NCBI RefSeq assembly: GCF_014202505.1
Contig: NZ_JACHGW010000005.1
Location: 62,001-126,000 of the forward strand
Length of the DNA: 64,000 bases
Origin: Armatimonas rosea
Lineage (GTDB): Bacteria; Armatimonadota; Armatimonadia; Armatimonadales; Armatimonadaceae
Reading direction: 5' to 3'
A program made the position numbers and the translations under genes. Below, piece by piece: positions 25,283 through 34,996 of this stretch; position 1 is the stretch's first letter; each line of letters opens with the position of its first letter. The notes under the pieces were generated by a model. It worked only from the letters and a program-made list of their open reading frames with translations. It did not search any database and was not told the origin of the DNA.

Positions 25283-26554
25283 ATGATTTTACGAAACGGA
25301 CGAGTGATTGACCCCTCAAGTGGGATCGATGGAATCGGCGATCTGCGGATCGAAGACGGCAGGATCGCGGAGGTGAGGCTGGGTGGGGGAATCCCCACCG
25401 ATGGTCACTTCGAGCGCGACTGCACCGGGAAAGTGATCTGCCCCGGGCTGATCGACATCCACGTGCACCTGCGCGAGCCCGGCCAGGAGTACAAAGAGGA
25501 CCTCGCCTCGGGGCTGGGGAGCGCGGCGGCGGGGGGCTTTACGACGGTCGCTTGCATGCCCAACACCACCCCCGTGATCGACTCCGCTCCCATTGTCCGA
25601 GACCTGATCGCACGGGCCAAGCTGGAGAAGGGGGCGCGCATCCAGGTGATTGGGGCGCTCTCCAAGGGGATGAAGAACACCGAGCTAGCCGAGATGGGGG
25701 ACCTCAAGGCCGCCGGCGCGATCGCGGTCTCCGACGATGCCTACCAAGTACAGGACGCGGGCTTTATGCGCAAGGCGATGGAGTACGCCGCGATGCTCGA
25801 CCTGCCGGTGCTGGCCCACTGCGAGAACACCAGCCTCTCCGATGGCGGGGTGATGAACGAGGGCTACACGGCCAGTGTCCTGGGTCTAAAAGGGCTGCCG
25901 CGCGAGGCCTACGAGATGGACGTCATGCGCAATGGCCTGCTGGCGATGATGACCGGCTGCCACCTGCATGTCCTTCATGTCTCCACGGCGCGGGAGGTCG
26001 AGATCATCCGTTTCCTAAAGTCCCTGGGCGCGCCGGTCACCGCCGAGACCGGGCCGCACTACTGGTGCCTGACCGATGAGGCCTGCAAGGGCTACAACAC
26101 CAACGCCAAGATGAACCCGCCCCTGCGCACCCAGACCGACTGTGAGGCGATGATTGTCGGGCTCAAAGATGGGACGCTGGACTGTATCGCCACGGACCAC
26201 GCGCCGCACGCCGCCTACGAGAAGGCGCAGGAGTTCCCGCTCGCTCCGTTTGGAATCCATGGCCTGGAGACCAGCCTCGCACTGGGGATTACCTACCTGG
26301 TCAAGCCCAATCACCTCTCGCTGGCCGCGCTGATCGGGCAGATGAGCACCGCGCCGGCCCGGATTCTCGGGCTGCCCGGAGGGACTCTGGAGCCCGATAG
26401 TGTCGCCGATATCACGGTCTTCGACCCCGATGCGGAGTGGGTGGTGGAGCCCGAGGCATTTGTGAGCAAGGGCAAGAACACGCCCTTTGGCGGCTGGAAG
26501 CTGACGGGCAAGCCGGTGATGACAATCGTGGGGGGAGAGGTGGTCTTTTCGTGA
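25283..26554 (+). CDS. pyrC: dihydroorotase
   Basis: 423 aa, class I type. The zinc site HVHLREPGQEYKEDL near residues 60-74, ACMPNTTPV, CENTSL, HVLHVSTAREV and a late CIATDHAPHA with the catalytic Asp are all present. It closes carbamoyl aspartate to dihydroorotate, step three of UMP synthesis. It begins 70 bp after the small membrane gene, with a family B repeat in that gap, and its stop overlaps the carA start (GTGA). Confidence 0.97.
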   Translation: MILRNGRVIDPSSGIDGIGDLRIEDGRIAEVRLGGGIPTDGHFERDCTGKVICPGLIDIHVHLREPGQEYKEDLASGLGSAAAGGFTTVACMPNTTPVIDSAPIVRDLIARAKLEKGARIQVIGALSKGMKNTELAEMGDLKAAGAIAVSDDAYQVQDAGFMRKAMEYAAMLDLPVLAHCENTSLSDGGVMNEGYTASVLGLKGLPREAYEMDVMRNGLLAMMTGCHLHVLHVSTAREVEIIRFLKSLGAPVTAETGPHYWCLTDEACKGYNTNAKMNPPLRTQTDCEAMIVGLKDGTLDCIATDHAPHAAYEKAQEFPLAPFGIHGLETSLALGITYLVKPNHLSLAALIGQMSTAPARILGLPGGTLEPDSVADITVFDPDAEWVVEPEAFVSKGKNTPFGGWKLTGKPVMTIVGGEVVFS

Positions 26555-27642
26555 AAGCAATTCTAGCACTGTCGGATGGGACGGTTTTTGAGGGCGAGTC
26601 GTTTGGGGCGACCGGACGCGCGAGCGGCGAGGTGGTCTTCAACACCGGGATGACCGGCTACCAGGAGGTCCTCACCGACCCCAGCTACGCCGGGCAGCTC
26701 GTCACCCTGACCTACCCGCTGATCGGCAACTACGGCATCACCCCCGAGGACTTTGAGAGCCGAAAGGTCCAAGTCGCAGGCTTTGTGGTGCGGGAGCTGG
26801 CCGATACCTACTCCAACTGGCGCGCCACCGAGTCGCTAGATAGCTACCTGAAGCGGGCGGGCGTGCTCGGGATTACGGGAATCGACACCCGCACCCTCAC
26901 CCGGCGCATCCGCCACGAGGGGGTGATGATGGGCGCGCTCAGCACGGAAGAGACCGGTGAGGAGCTTCTGGCACGCCTACAGTCCGCGACAGATAAATAC
27001 GATGCGATCGACTGGGTCAAGACCGTCACGACCCCCGAGCCCTACGTCTGGGGCCCCGACGAGAGCGAGGCCAAGTTCCGAGTGAGCGTGCTGGACTGTG
27101 GCATCAAGTTCAATATCCTGCGCGAGCTGGCCAAGCTGGGGATTCGCACCCAGGTCTTTCCCGCCACCGCCACGGCGGATCAGATGCTCGCCAGCAACCC
27201 CGATGGGATCTTCCTCTCGCCTGGCCCCGGCGATCCGGCGCTGCTGGGCTACGCGGTCGAGACGGTCCAGAAACTAGTCGCCACGGAGAAGCCGGTGATG
27301 GGAATCTGCCTGGGCAACCAGCTCCTGGGCTGCGCCTTTGGCGGAAGCACCTTCAAGCTCCCCTTCGGCCACCGCGGTGCCAACCACCCGGTCAAGGACC
27401 TGCCCACAGGACGGGTCGTGATCACGTCGCAGAACCACGGCTACGCCCTCGATCCCAACACCCTCCCCGCGGACCAGCTCGAAGTCAGCCAGATCAACCT
27501 CAACGATGGAACCGTGGAGGGGCTGACCCATAAGAGCCTTCCCGTCTTCTCGATCCAGTACCACCCCGAGGCCTCCCCCGGCCCGATGGACTCCCGCTTC
27601 TACTTCGAGCGCTTCCTGAAGCTCATGGAGGCGCGCGCGTGA
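26551..27642 (+). CDS. carA: carbamoyl-phosphate synthase small (glutaminase) subunit
   Basis: 363 aa from a GTG on the pyrC stop. The N-terminal CarA domain reads LALSDGTVFEGESFGATG and GEVVFNTGMTGYQEVLTDPS; the glutaminase has the nucleophile Cys in MGICLGNQLLG and the His-Glu pair in YHPEASPGP. It frees ammonia from glutamine for CarB. In this operon carA is separated from carB by three unrelated genes. The following gene starts on its last bases (GTGA). Confidence 0.96.
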   Translation: MKAILALSDGTVFEGESFGATGRASGEVVFNTGMTGYQEVLTDPSYAGQLVTLTYPLIGNYGITPEDFESRKVQVAGFVVRELADTYSNWRATESLDSYLKRAGVLGITGIDTRTLTRRIRHEGVMMGALSTEETGEELLARLQSATDKYDAIDWVKTVTTPEPYVWGPDESEAKFRVSVLDCGIKFNILRELAKLGIRTQVFPATATADQMLASNPDGIFLSPGPGDPALLGYAVETVQKLVATEKPVMGICLGNQLLGCAFGGSTFKLPFGHRGANHPVKDLPTGRVVITSQNHGYALDPNTLPADQLEVSQINLNDGTVEGLTHKSLPVFSIQYHPEASPGPMDSRFYFERFLKLMEARA

Positions 27643-28373
27643 CCGACGCGCAGCGAGTGGCCTTCGACGAGCAGGGCTATCTGTCCCTGCCCGGAGCCCT
27701 CGTGGGCGCGGCACTCGCGCAGGTCCAGGAGGCAGCCGCACAGGCGGAAGCACTCTGGAGCGCCGACACAAGCCGCCTTGGCGCACGCTCGGCGGCCTTG
27801 GACCAAGTCCAGGCCCCGATTGAGTACGACGACCGCTTGCTGGAGCTGCTCTGGCACCCCACGGTCTTCCCCGTGGTCCGTGCGCTCCTGGGCGACGATG
27901 TTGCGATGATCGACAACGATCTGTTTCTCACGCCGCCCCGCACACCCCAGACCCACGCGGGCTGGCACCACGATGTCGGGATGCAGGGCATCTACCACCC
28001 CAAGTCACTCTTGATGGTGAAGGTCTTCTACCTCTTGACCGATGTGGACGAGACCAGGGGACCCACCATGGTTGTGCCGGGCTCACAGCGCTGGGAGGAG
28101 TCGCCGCAGTCTGTGGAGAGTGCGGTCGCAATGACCGGCAAGGCGGGCGATGCCTATCTCTTTAACTGCCGCATCTACCACTGCGCCGCCAACAACGACT
28201 CCGACCACTGGCGCCGTGTTCTGATCTACAACTACGGTCACTTCTGGATGAAGCCTTGGCAGGGCTACGAGCCCAGTGCCCGCCTTCTGGCCGCCGCACA
28301 CGCCTCGGGCGATCCCGTCCGCAAGCAGCTCCTGGGGATCGGGGATGCCTACGGACAGAGACTGGCGGCATGA
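27639..28373 (+). CDS. phytanoyl-CoA dioxygenase (PhyH) family protein
   Basis: 244 aa. The iron ligands His-x-Asp are in AGWHHDVGMQG, the distal His in CRIYHCAANN, and the 2-oxoglutarate Arg in WRRVLIYNYG. The order and spacing are those of PhyH-type non-haem iron oxygenases, a broad family acting on small molecules in secondary metabolism, lipid and sugar modification. The substrate is unknown. It is translationally coupled to carA (GTGA) and to the glycosyltransferase that follows (ATGA), so it is transcribed with the pyr genes. Confidence 0.85.
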   Translation: MTDAQRVAFDEQGYLSLPGALVGAALAQVQEAAAQAEALWSADTSRLGARSAALDQVQAPIEYDDRLLELLWHPTVFPVVRALLGDDVAMIDNDLFLTPPRTPQTHAGWHHDVGMQGIYHPKSLLMVKVFYLLTDVDETRGPTMVVPGSQRWEESPQSVESAVAMTGKAGDAYLFNCRIYHCAANNDSDHWRRVLIYNYGHFWMKPWQGYEPSARLLAAAHASGDPVRKQLLGIGDAYGQRLAA

Positions 28374-29989
28374 GAGTGCGCCTCGGTGTGGCTCTGCTCG
28401 TTGTCTTTCTCTTGGTCTCACGCCTGCTCTGGCTGGAGGCCGACCCCTGGCCACGCCTCGACTGGAGCTCCGGGATCTGGACCGACGAGGGCTTCTATAC
28501 CTACAACGCCCGCAATGCGGTCTTGTTTGGCGCGGCGCGCTTAGACGGCTTTAACAATGCGAACCTCATGCCCTTGCTGGACCTCGCCCAGCGTTTGGTC
28601 TTCGGGACGTTTGGGGTGCACTTGGTCGCTGCGCGGAGCCTCTCGGTGGTGGCATCGCTCCTGGCGCTGTTGTTCTTCGGCGATGCGCTCCGGCGGGGCT
28701 TCGGCGAGAAAACCGCGCTCACCGGGCTGGCGCTGCTGGGCACCGATGTCTTTTTCTGGGGCTACAGCCGCCTCGCCCTGATGGAGCTTCCCGCCACTCT
28801 GGTCCACTGCGCGGCGTTCTGGTGCCTCTCCCTCGGGAGTGCGGGGGGCTTGTTTGCCGCGGGGCTCCTCGCGGCTGCAACCCTTGCCTTCAAGGCGACC
28901 TATGCGATCTTCTTGCCCGTGCCGCTCCTCGCCATTGGCTGGGCGCGCCGAAAGCAGGTGCTTCCCTATGCCACGGGAGCGCTGGTGGGGCTCGCGCTCT
29001 ACGGGGCGCTCTGGGGGATTCCGCACCGTGCGGAGATCGCGCACATGACCAACTTCTACCGGACGCGCCAGTCCCAGCCGCGCTCGGTGGCCGAGGCGGG
29101 GCGCTGCGTCAGCTACGCGCTCTTTGGCTCGCAGCGCAACGCCAAGCGCTACATGGTGCACTGCCTGGAGACCCAGGCCCCTGTGGTTACGACGGTCGGG
29201 CTTGTCGGGCTCTTTGGCCTGGGCTGGCGGCGACGGCGGCGTGATCTGCTCTGGCGTGTCTTGGTGGTCTGGGCTGCCCTAGGGATCGGCTCGCTGGCAC
29301 TGACCCGCTACATCCCCACCCGCTATCTCCTGCTCTTTCTCCCCGCTCTGGTGGGACTGGCTGCTGTCACCCTGGGGCGGCTGCCTGCCCTCTGGCGACT
29401 CTGGCGCCTACGCCCGCGCCGACGGCTTCTCGGGCTGGGCATCCCGCTCTTCTTCCTCCTCGACCATCTCCTTGCCTCGGTTCTGACGCCTAGCGTTGGG
29501 GCAGGTGCCGCGGAGTGGCTGGCGGCCGGTGCCTCTCTGGCACTGGTTGCCTTTGTCACCGTGCGCTGTCTCTGGCAGTCGGAGCTCAGTACGAGGACTG
29601 CCCCAGTCTTGGTAGCACTGGCCCTAATGCTCAATGTCGGCTTTGTCCTCCACTGGGCCGCAACCCGCACCTACACGCTCCGTGATACCAGCCGCACCCT
29701 CGGGAAGCTGCTCCCCCCCAGCGCCGTGGTTATCGGCGAGGCCGCGCCGCTCTGCCTGGAGAACCGCTTGCGGGGAATTCCTGTGTTCTATCCTGGTCTC
29801 GCCAACGACAAGAGCCCCCTCCAGACCTTCCAGCCGCAGTATCTCATGGTCACGCGGGTCGCGGCACGGCTACGCTACTGGAACAAGAACGCTCCTCAGG
29901 TGCTCACCCCCGCCAATGAGCTCGTCAGCTTCCCCCTAGGAGTCGAGCGCCTGGTTCTCTACAAAATCCCCCCGGAGGCGCTGCCATGA
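28370..29989 (+). CDS. membrane glycosyltransferase (GT39/ArnT-like, GT-C fold)
   Basis: 539 aa. A first membrane helix (LGVALLVVFLLVSRLLWL) leads to a periplasmic loop with the acidic motif GIWTDEGFYTYNARNAV, as in GT39/ArnT enzymes that use lipid-linked sugars; about ten more hydrophobic segments follow. The acceptor cannot be predicted. The start is the ATG on the stop of the PhyH gene. It is coupled to the EamA gene that follows (ATGA). Confidence 0.75.
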   Translation: MRVRLGVALLVVFLLVSRLLWLEADPWPRLDWSSGIWTDEGFYTYNARNAVLFGAARLDGFNNANLMPLLDLAQRLVFGTFGVHLVAARSLSVVASLLALLFFGDALRRGFGEKTALTGLALLGTDVFFWGYSRLALMELPATLVHCAAFWCLSLGSAGGLFAAGLLAAATLAFKATYAIFLPVPLLAIGWARRKQVLPYATGALVGLALYGALWGIPHRAEIAHMTNFYRTRQSQPRSVAEAGRCVSYALFGSQRNAKRYMVHCLETQAPVVTTVGLVGLFGLGWRRRRRDLLWRVLVVWAALGIGSLALTRYIPTRYLLLFLPALVGLAAVTLGRLPALWRLWRLRPRRRLLGLGIPLFFLLDHLLASVLTPSVGAGAAEWLAAGASLALVAFVTVRCLWQSELSTRTAPVLVALALMLNVGFVLHWAATRTYTLRDTSRTLGKLLPPSAVVIGEAAPLCLENRLRGIPVFYPGLANDKSPLQTFQPQYLMVTRVAARLRYWNKNAPQVLTPANELVSFPLGVERLVLYKIPPEALP

Positions 29990-30963
29990 GCCGACGGCTC
30001 GCGTGGGGGATTGTGGTCCTCTGCATTGCGATCTGGGGAGTCAATGCGACGGCGCTTAAGGTGGCGATGCGCCCCGGCAGTGGGGAGGCGTTCGACCCGA
30101 TCTTCCTCTCGGGGCTCCGCTTTCTCTTTGTTGCGCCGCTACTTGCGCTGGGCCTGTTCTGGCAGGACCGCGCCCTGCTGCGCTTCACCCGGCGTGAGCT
30201 CACGATGTACGCCTGCTTTGGGCTCTCGTCGATTGTTGTCGGGGAGATTATCCAGGCGCTCGCCGTGCGGTATACATCGGTGGCGAACCTGACCCTGCTC
30301 TCGCACGGGACGATCCCGCTCTCCACGGCGCTCTGGGCACGCGGCCTCTACGGGGAGCCCTTTGGCAAGAAGGCCTTGCTCGGGGCGGGGATCGCGCTGA
30401 TCGGAGTCGCCCTGGTCGCGACCCACGCGCCGGGCGGCCTGCGCTTTGGTGGCGAGACCTGGCGCGGCGACTCGCTGGCGCTCCTGCGCGCGGCCCTGCA
30501 CGGTGGCTTCCTGACGCTCCTGGGCAGGCAGCTCCAGACCACCCCCGCGCTCAAGGTGACTCTGGGCAATGTCGGCTTTGGAGCGCTCTGGAGCCTGCCC
30601 TATGTCCTCTGGCGCGGAGCTCACTTCGACTTTGGCGCGGTCGCGCCGCTCACCTGGCTGGCTGTCTTCTGGACCGCTGTCCCTACCACGCTCTTTGGCT
30701 TTGTCGCCTGGAACGCCGCGGTGGGCACGGTCGGGACGGTCGCCGCGACCAGCGCCATGTACGCCCTGCCCTTTGCCGCCGCACTGGGCGCGTTTGCCCT
30801 GATTCATGAGCCCATCACCCTCTGGCACGTCCTAGGGGGCGGATTGATTCTCACCGGGATAGTATTGACAAGGAAACGAGCCAACCCCCTAACCCCCGTG
30901 CAACGGGGGGACAATAAGGAATTGTCCTTGTATCCCCCCCGCCGGGCGGGGGATGGGGGGTAG
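29986..30963 (+). CDS. EamA-family (DMT) transporter
   Basis: 325 aa with about ten hydrophobic segments in two five-helix halves; [10 protein letters not shown]..., [15 protein letters not shown] and a second-half echo [20 protein letters not shown] show the internal duplication of the drug/metabolite transporter family. Substrate unknown. The last 25 residues ([12 protein letters not shown] and a Pro/Arg/Gly tail) are not protein homology: they are a family A repeat that has entered the 3' end of the gene and been read through. Coupled to the glycosyltransferase before it. Confidence 0.8.
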   Translation: MSRRLAWGIVVLCIAIWGVNATALKVAMRPGSGEAFDPIFLSGLRFLFVAPLLALGLFWQDRALLRFTRRELTMYACFGLSSIVVGEIIQALAVRYTSVANLTLLSHGTIPLSTALWARGLYGEPFGKKALLGAGIALIGVALVATHAPGGLRFGGETWRGDSLALLRAALHGGFLTLLGRQLQTTPALKVTLGNVGFGALWSLPYVLWRGAHFDFGAVAPLTWLAVFWTAVPTTLFGFVAWNAAVGTVGTVAATSAMYALPFAAALGAFALIHEPITLWHVLGGGLILTGIVLTRKRANPLTPVQRGDNKELSLYPPRRAGDGG

Positions 30964-30964
30964 G
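30882..30964. repeat. dispersed palindromic repeat, family A, full copy
   Basis: It reads ccaaccccctaacccccgt, acggggggacaataagg, attgtccttg, then cccccgccgggcggg and ggatggggggtagg: nested inverted pairs. The left half recurs at 15209-15243, the right half at 18978-19009. This copy forms the tail of the EamA gene and supplies the aggag that serves as the carB ribosome-binding site (30962-30966). Confidence 0.7.
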
Positions 30965-30973
30965 AGAAAAATT

Positions 30974-32647
30974 ATGCCAAAAGATCCAGCAATTAAGAAA
31001 GTAATGGTGATCGGCTCCGGGCCGATCGTGATCGGTCAGGCCGCGGAGTTCGACTACGCCGGGGCGCAGGCGTGCCGGGCGCTACGGGAAGAGGGGTGCT
31101 ATGTCATCCTCGTGAACTCCAACCCCGCGACCATCATGACCGATGTGGAGATGGCCGACCGGGTCTATATCGAGCCGCTGACCCCGGAGTTTCTGCGCAA
31201 GATTATCGAGCGCGAGCGCCCCGATGGCCTTGTCCCCACACTGGGAGGGCAGACCGGCCTGAACTTGGCGGCGAAGCTCTCCAGCCTGGGAATCCTCGAC
31301 GAGTTCAATGTCAAGCTCCTGGGCACGTCGCTGCGCTCGATTCAGATGGCCGAGGACCGCGAGGAGTTCCGTGCGCTCATGCGGCGGATCGGGGAGCCGG
31401 TGCCCGAGAGCTGGATTATCGAGTCCGACGAGGCGCTGGTGGAGCTCTCCAAGCAGGAGGGCTTGCCCTGGCCGCTGATCATCCGCCCCGCCTACACGCT
31501 CGGGGGCTCTGGCGGAGGGATCGCCCCGACTGTCGAGGACTTGCTGGAGATCGCGCGTCGGGGGATGCGCCTCTCGCCGGTCAACCAGGTGATGGTGGAG
31601 CGCTACCTCAACGGCTGGAAAGAGATCGAGTACGAGGTCATGCGCGATGCCAACGACACGTGTATCACGATCTGTAACATGGAGAACCTGGACCCGATGG
31701 GGGTCCATACCGGCGACTCGATCGTGGTCGCGCCCAGCCAGACTCTCTCGGACAAGGAGTACCAGATGCTCCGCACCGCCAGCCTCAAGATCATCCGCGC
31801 GCTGGGGATCGAGGGCGGCTGTAATGTCCAGATGTCGCTCGATCCTAAGAGCTTTGACTACTACATCATCGAGGTCAACCCCCGTGTCTCACGCTCGTCG
31901 GCGCTGGCGAGCAAGGCGACCGGCTACCCGATCGCCCGCACCGCCGCCAAGATCGCCATTGGGCTCCACTTGGACGAGATCGAGAACAAAGTGACCGGCA
32001 AGACCCTGGCCTGCTTCGAGCCCGCGCTGGACTACTGTGTCTGCAAGATTCCCCGCTGGCCCTTCGATAAGTTCGTGAGCGCGGACCGGCGCATCACCAC
32101 CCAGATGAAGGCGACCGGCGAGGTGATGGCGCTGGACCGAACCTTTGAGAGCGCCCTGATGAAGGCCGTGCGGAGCCTAGAGATCGGGGTGCACAGCCTC
32201 CGCTACCGGCACGCCTCGGGCTGGAGCGAGATGCAGCTGGAGAACCTCCTGCGTGTCGCCACCGACGAGCGCCTCTTTGCGATCGCGGAGGCGTTCCGGC
32301 GTGGGATGCTGGTGGAGGAGATCGCGAATCTGGCCCACTACGACCCGTGGTTTTTGGTGAAGATCAAGAACCTGGTGGACATGGAGCGCACCCTGGAGCA
32401 AGCGGGCACGGGCCTCGACGACACGCTCCTCTCCGAGGCCAAGTCCCTCGGCTTCCCGGACAAGACCATCGCCGAGCTCACGGGGCTCAAGGAGCTGGAC
32501 ATTCGCAACCGCCGCAAGGCCGCTGGGATCGTCCCTACCTTCAAGATTGTCGATACCTGCGCCGCAGAGTTCGAGGCCAAGACCCCGTACTTCTACTCCT
32601 GCTACGAGCCGCTCCACACGGGTGTCTCCGGCGGTCAAGACGGGTAG
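30974..32647 (+). CDS. carB: carbamoyl-phosphate synthase large subunit, N-terminal half (split CarB)
   Basis: 557 aa against about 1070 for an intact CarB. It begins [20 protein letters not shown] and covers the first ATP-grasp (carboxyphosphate) domain ([49 protein letters not shown]) and the oligomerisation domain. It then stops just after the motif TPYFYSCYE, exactly where the second (carbamate) half normally begins, with 12 extra residues. No second half follows: the next gene is on the other strand. A split carB is known in some archaea and bacteria, so this can still be functional if the other half is elsewhere. Confidence 0.9.
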   Translation: MPKDPAIKKVMVIGSGPIVIGQAAEFDYAGAQACRALREEGCYVILVNSNPATIMTDVEMADRVYIEPLTPEFLRKIIERERPDGLVPTLGGQTGLNLAAKLSSLGILDEFNVKLLGTSLRSIQMAEDREEFRALMRRIGEPVPESWIIESDEALVELSKQEGLPWPLIIRPAYTLGGSGGGIAPTVEDLLEIARRGMRLSPVNQVMVERYLNGWKEIEYEVMRDANDTCITICNMENLDPMGVHTGDSIVVAPSQTLSDKEYQMLRTASLKIIRALGIEGGCNVQMSLDPKSFDYYIIEVNPRVSRSSALASKATGYPIARTAAKIAIGLHLDEIENKVTGKTLACFEPALDYCVCKIPRWPFDKFVSADRRITTQMKATGEVMALDRTFESALMKAVRSLEIGVHSLRYRHASGWSEMQLENLLRVATDERLFAIAEAFRRGMLVEEIANLAHYDPWFLVKIKNLVDMERTLEQAGTGLDDTLLSEAKSLGFPDKTIAELTGLKELDIRNRRKAAGIVPTFKIVDTCAAEFEAKTPYFYSCYEPLHTGVSGGQDG

Positions 32648-32649
32648 GC

Positions 32650-34014
32650 TTAAGCGGCGCGGCGCTCGTGTATGGGGAGCGACTGGTAGCTGCAGACGCG
32701 GTCACGGGTCTTCTTGGCCTGGTAGAGCGCGACATCGGCGGCAGTGGTGAGCTCTGCCACACGGGTCATGCTGGGGCTCTTCTCCGCAACACCAATACTG
32801 ACGGTCACGGCGCGGTGCTTCCAGGGCGCGGCCTGGATGCCCGCCCGGAGCCGCTCGGCGATCCGCACGGCCTCGTCTTCGTGGGTGTGGGGCATGAGGA
32901 TCATAAACTCCTCGCCCCCGTGGCGCGCGGCGATATCGGCGGTTCGGAGGGTGTGCTGGAGGAGGGTGCCGATGGTCTCCAGGACCGCATCGCCCGATGC
33001 CGCGCCAAAGCTCTCGTTGTAGGCTCGGAAGTAGTCGATATCTAGGATCAGGATGCTGAGAGGCTGGTTGTAGCGTAGGGCACGTGCCCACTCGCTGGCC
33101 ATGTGCTCGTCTAGGGAGCGCCGGTTGTGGAGCTTGGTGAGGGAATCTCGGGTGGCAGTGGTGCTGAGCTGTCCCTGGAGGGTCGTGAGCTGCGTGGTGA
33201 GATCCTCAAGCTTATCGTTGGCCATCTCAAGCTGCTGGCTGGTTTTGAGGTTCTTTTGAACGATGACCGTGAGCTGGGACTCTTGCTGGCGGAGCAGGTA
33301 GAACAGCTGTAGGGTTAGCCCCATCAGCACAAAGGTACCCGCAACTCCTGTCAGCAGAAGGAGAGAGGCCTCGTTGTTGTCGCGCTTGGCATCGTTTTCC
33401 AGCGCATGCACCAGCTTGTCCATGGCATCGCGAAGGCTCAGGGTCGTGCTTAGCGTGAGGGAGCGGTTAAGGGCATCGTGGTAGTAGGTGCTCCAGACGC
33501 GCTCGGAGGTCTGTACGGCCTGAGGGGAGTAGATCTGAATCGTCTTGCGGAGCTCTGCCATCTGGGCCAGCTGCTGGCGTACGTCGCCGTAGGCCTGCTG
33601 GGAGTAGCTGATGTGGGTGCGCAAGACCAGCATCTCCAGGTGTCCGGCCTGTCGCAGGCTCGCTAGGGCCTTGGTACTCACTTGCGCTTGCTGGCGGGCA
33701 AAGAGCATGGCGCTACAGGGAATGGAGAATAGCAGGGTCAGGATCGAGAGCAGGAGGGGGAAGCTGCGCGCGGTAGAGGTCGATGGCAGCGAGAGAAAGC
33801 GACTGTAGAAGGCGAGGGCGACAGGGAGCAGGTCGAGAAGCCACAGCCACGGTGTGGTTCGCTGCGCCTCCCAGAGGCCATTGGGCAGGGACAGGCCGTT
33901 TTGAAGCGCTACCATTAGGCTGGCAAAAACAGGCACAAAGATGCCCCCGAGCAGTAGAATACGCCCGATCAAGGTCGCGGGATGAATTTTTGCTTCAGAT
34001 ACGCCACGTCTCAT
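32650..34014 (-). CDS. membrane-bound GGDEF diguanylate cyclase
   Basis: 454 aa. Three hydrophobic segments in the first 90 residues, an extracytoplasmic-type loop of about 130 residues, another segment near 235-255, a coiled coil (QESQLTVIVQKNLKTSQQLE) and a complete GGDEF domain: DSLTKLHNRRSLDEHMASEW, LDIDYFRAYNESFGAASGDA and RHGGEEFMILMPH. The GGEEF site is intact and the inhibitory-site RxxD (RTAD) stands five residues before it. So an active c-di-GMP synthase with feedback control is expected. Its stop is 2 bp from that of carB; the genes converge. Start placed at 34014. Confidence 0.9.
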   Translation of the reverse strand: MRRGVSEAKIHPATLIGRILLLGGIFVPVFASLMVALQNGLSLPNGLWEAQRTTPWLWLLDLLPVALAFYSRFLSLPSTSTARSFPLLLSILTLLFSIPCSAMLFARQQAQVSTKALASLRQAGHLEMLVLRTHISYSQQAYGDVRQQLAQMAELRKTIQIYSPQAVQTSERVWSTYYHDALNRSLTLSTTLSLRDAMDKLVHALENDAKRDNNEASLLLLTGVAGTFVLMGLTLQLFYLLRQQESQLTVIVQKNLKTSQQLEMANDKLEDLTTQLTTLQGQLSTTATRDSLTKLHNRRSLDEHMASEWARALRYNQPLSILILDIDYFRAYNESFGAASGDAVLETIGTLLQHTLRTADIAARHGGEEFMILMPHTHEDEAVRIAERLRAGIQAAPWKHRAVTVSIGVAEKSPSMTRVAELTTAADVALYQAKKTRDRVCSYQSLPIHERRAA

Positions 34015-34084
34015 GGTATTGAAATTATGGTGAATAATGCTAGGTTTTGCAGGGGGAACCCCCCGAGAGAGAGAAATCTGACAC

Positions 34085-34996
34085 ATGGCGACAATTTTAC
34101 TGCGGCGTCTGCAGCCGTCGGAGTGGCAGTGGGAGGCGCAGCTGATTGCCTACTCGACCAATGCTTGGTACCAGGCCAGTGGGAAGCCCGCGATCTTCTC
34201 GGGGGATCCGACACACTGCCAGATCTTTTGTCAGGTCTATGAGGCGCTCGATCCGGGGTGCTGCATCGTGGCGGAAGACACGGAGATCGGGGCCTTGGTC
34301 GGCTCGTGCTTCTACCACCCGCGTCCGAGCCATATCTCGGTGGGGATTGTCAACACCCATCCCGGCTACTTTGGTCATGGGATCGCCCGGCAGATGCTTG
34401 ATGAGGTGCTCCAGCTCGCCGAGGAGCAAGGCAAGCCGCTTCGCTTGGTATCCTCGGCGATGAACCTGGACTCCTTCTCGCTCTACACCCGCTCGGGGTT
34501 TGTCCCACGCCTGCTCTTTCAGGACATGCTCTTGCCCGATACCAGCCGTCTTCCCGCCCCCGATCCCCGCGTTCGCCCCATCACGCCCGCCGATGTGCCC
34601 GCCCTCGTGGCGCTGGAGCAAGAGCTGGTTGGGATCGACCGGAGCAAAGACTTTGCCTACTTTACCGAGAATACCCTAGGAATCTGGAGTGGCTCGCTCT
34701 GGGAAGAGGCGGGCAAGGTAGAGGGCTTTCTCTTTGCGGTGGCGCACCCGGCGAGCAACATGCTTGGCCCTGGCGTGGCGCGCAACGACACGGTCGCGGC
34801 GGCCTTGCTGGCTCAGGAGCGGCTCAAGCACCCAGGCAACCCTGTGTTTCTCGTGCCCGCAAGCGCGGAGGGGCTGATCCAGACACTCTACCGCTGGGGT
34901 GCGCGCAACTGTGAGCTCCACGTGGCTCAGGTCCGCGGTGCGTGGCAAGAGCCCAAGGGGATTGTCTTTCCGAGCTTCCTCCCTGAGTCGGGCTAG
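34085..34996 (+). CDS. GNAT acetyltransferase with two GNAT domains
   Basis: 303 aa. The first half has a GNAT core: GALVGSCFYHPRPSHISVGI, HPGYFGHGIARQMLDEVL (the acetyl-CoA pyrophosphate loop) and LVSSAMNLDSFSLYTRSGF. The second half (VRPITPADVPALVALEQELV, then VEGFLFAVAHP and GLIQTLYRWGA) is a weaker second GNAT-like domain, a common arrangement for paired acetyltransferases. Substrate unknown. Divergent from the GGDEF gene; its 3' end overlaps the rsmE stop by 4 bp. Confidence 0.75.
   Translation: MATILLRRLQPSEWQWEAQLIAYSTNAWYQASGKPAIFSGDPTHCQIFCQVYEALDPGCCIVAEDTEIGALVGSCFYHPRPSHISVGIVNTHPGYFGHGIARQMLDEVLQLAEEQGKPLRLVSSAMNLDSFSLYTRSGFVPRLLFQDMLLPDTSRLPAPDPRVRPITPADVPALVALEQELVGIDRSKDFAYFTENTLGIWSGSLWEEAGKVEGFLFAVAHPASNMLGPGVARNDTVAAALLAQERLKHPGNPVFLVPASAEGLIQTLYRWGARNCELHVAQVRGAWQEPKGIVFPSFLPESG

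Noticed and set aside
24882-25286. 134-codon ORF overlapping the small membrane protein
   Set aside because: It has a coupled ATGA start, but its product is disordered and Cys/Ser-rich, while the frame starting at 24889 gives three clean membrane segments.
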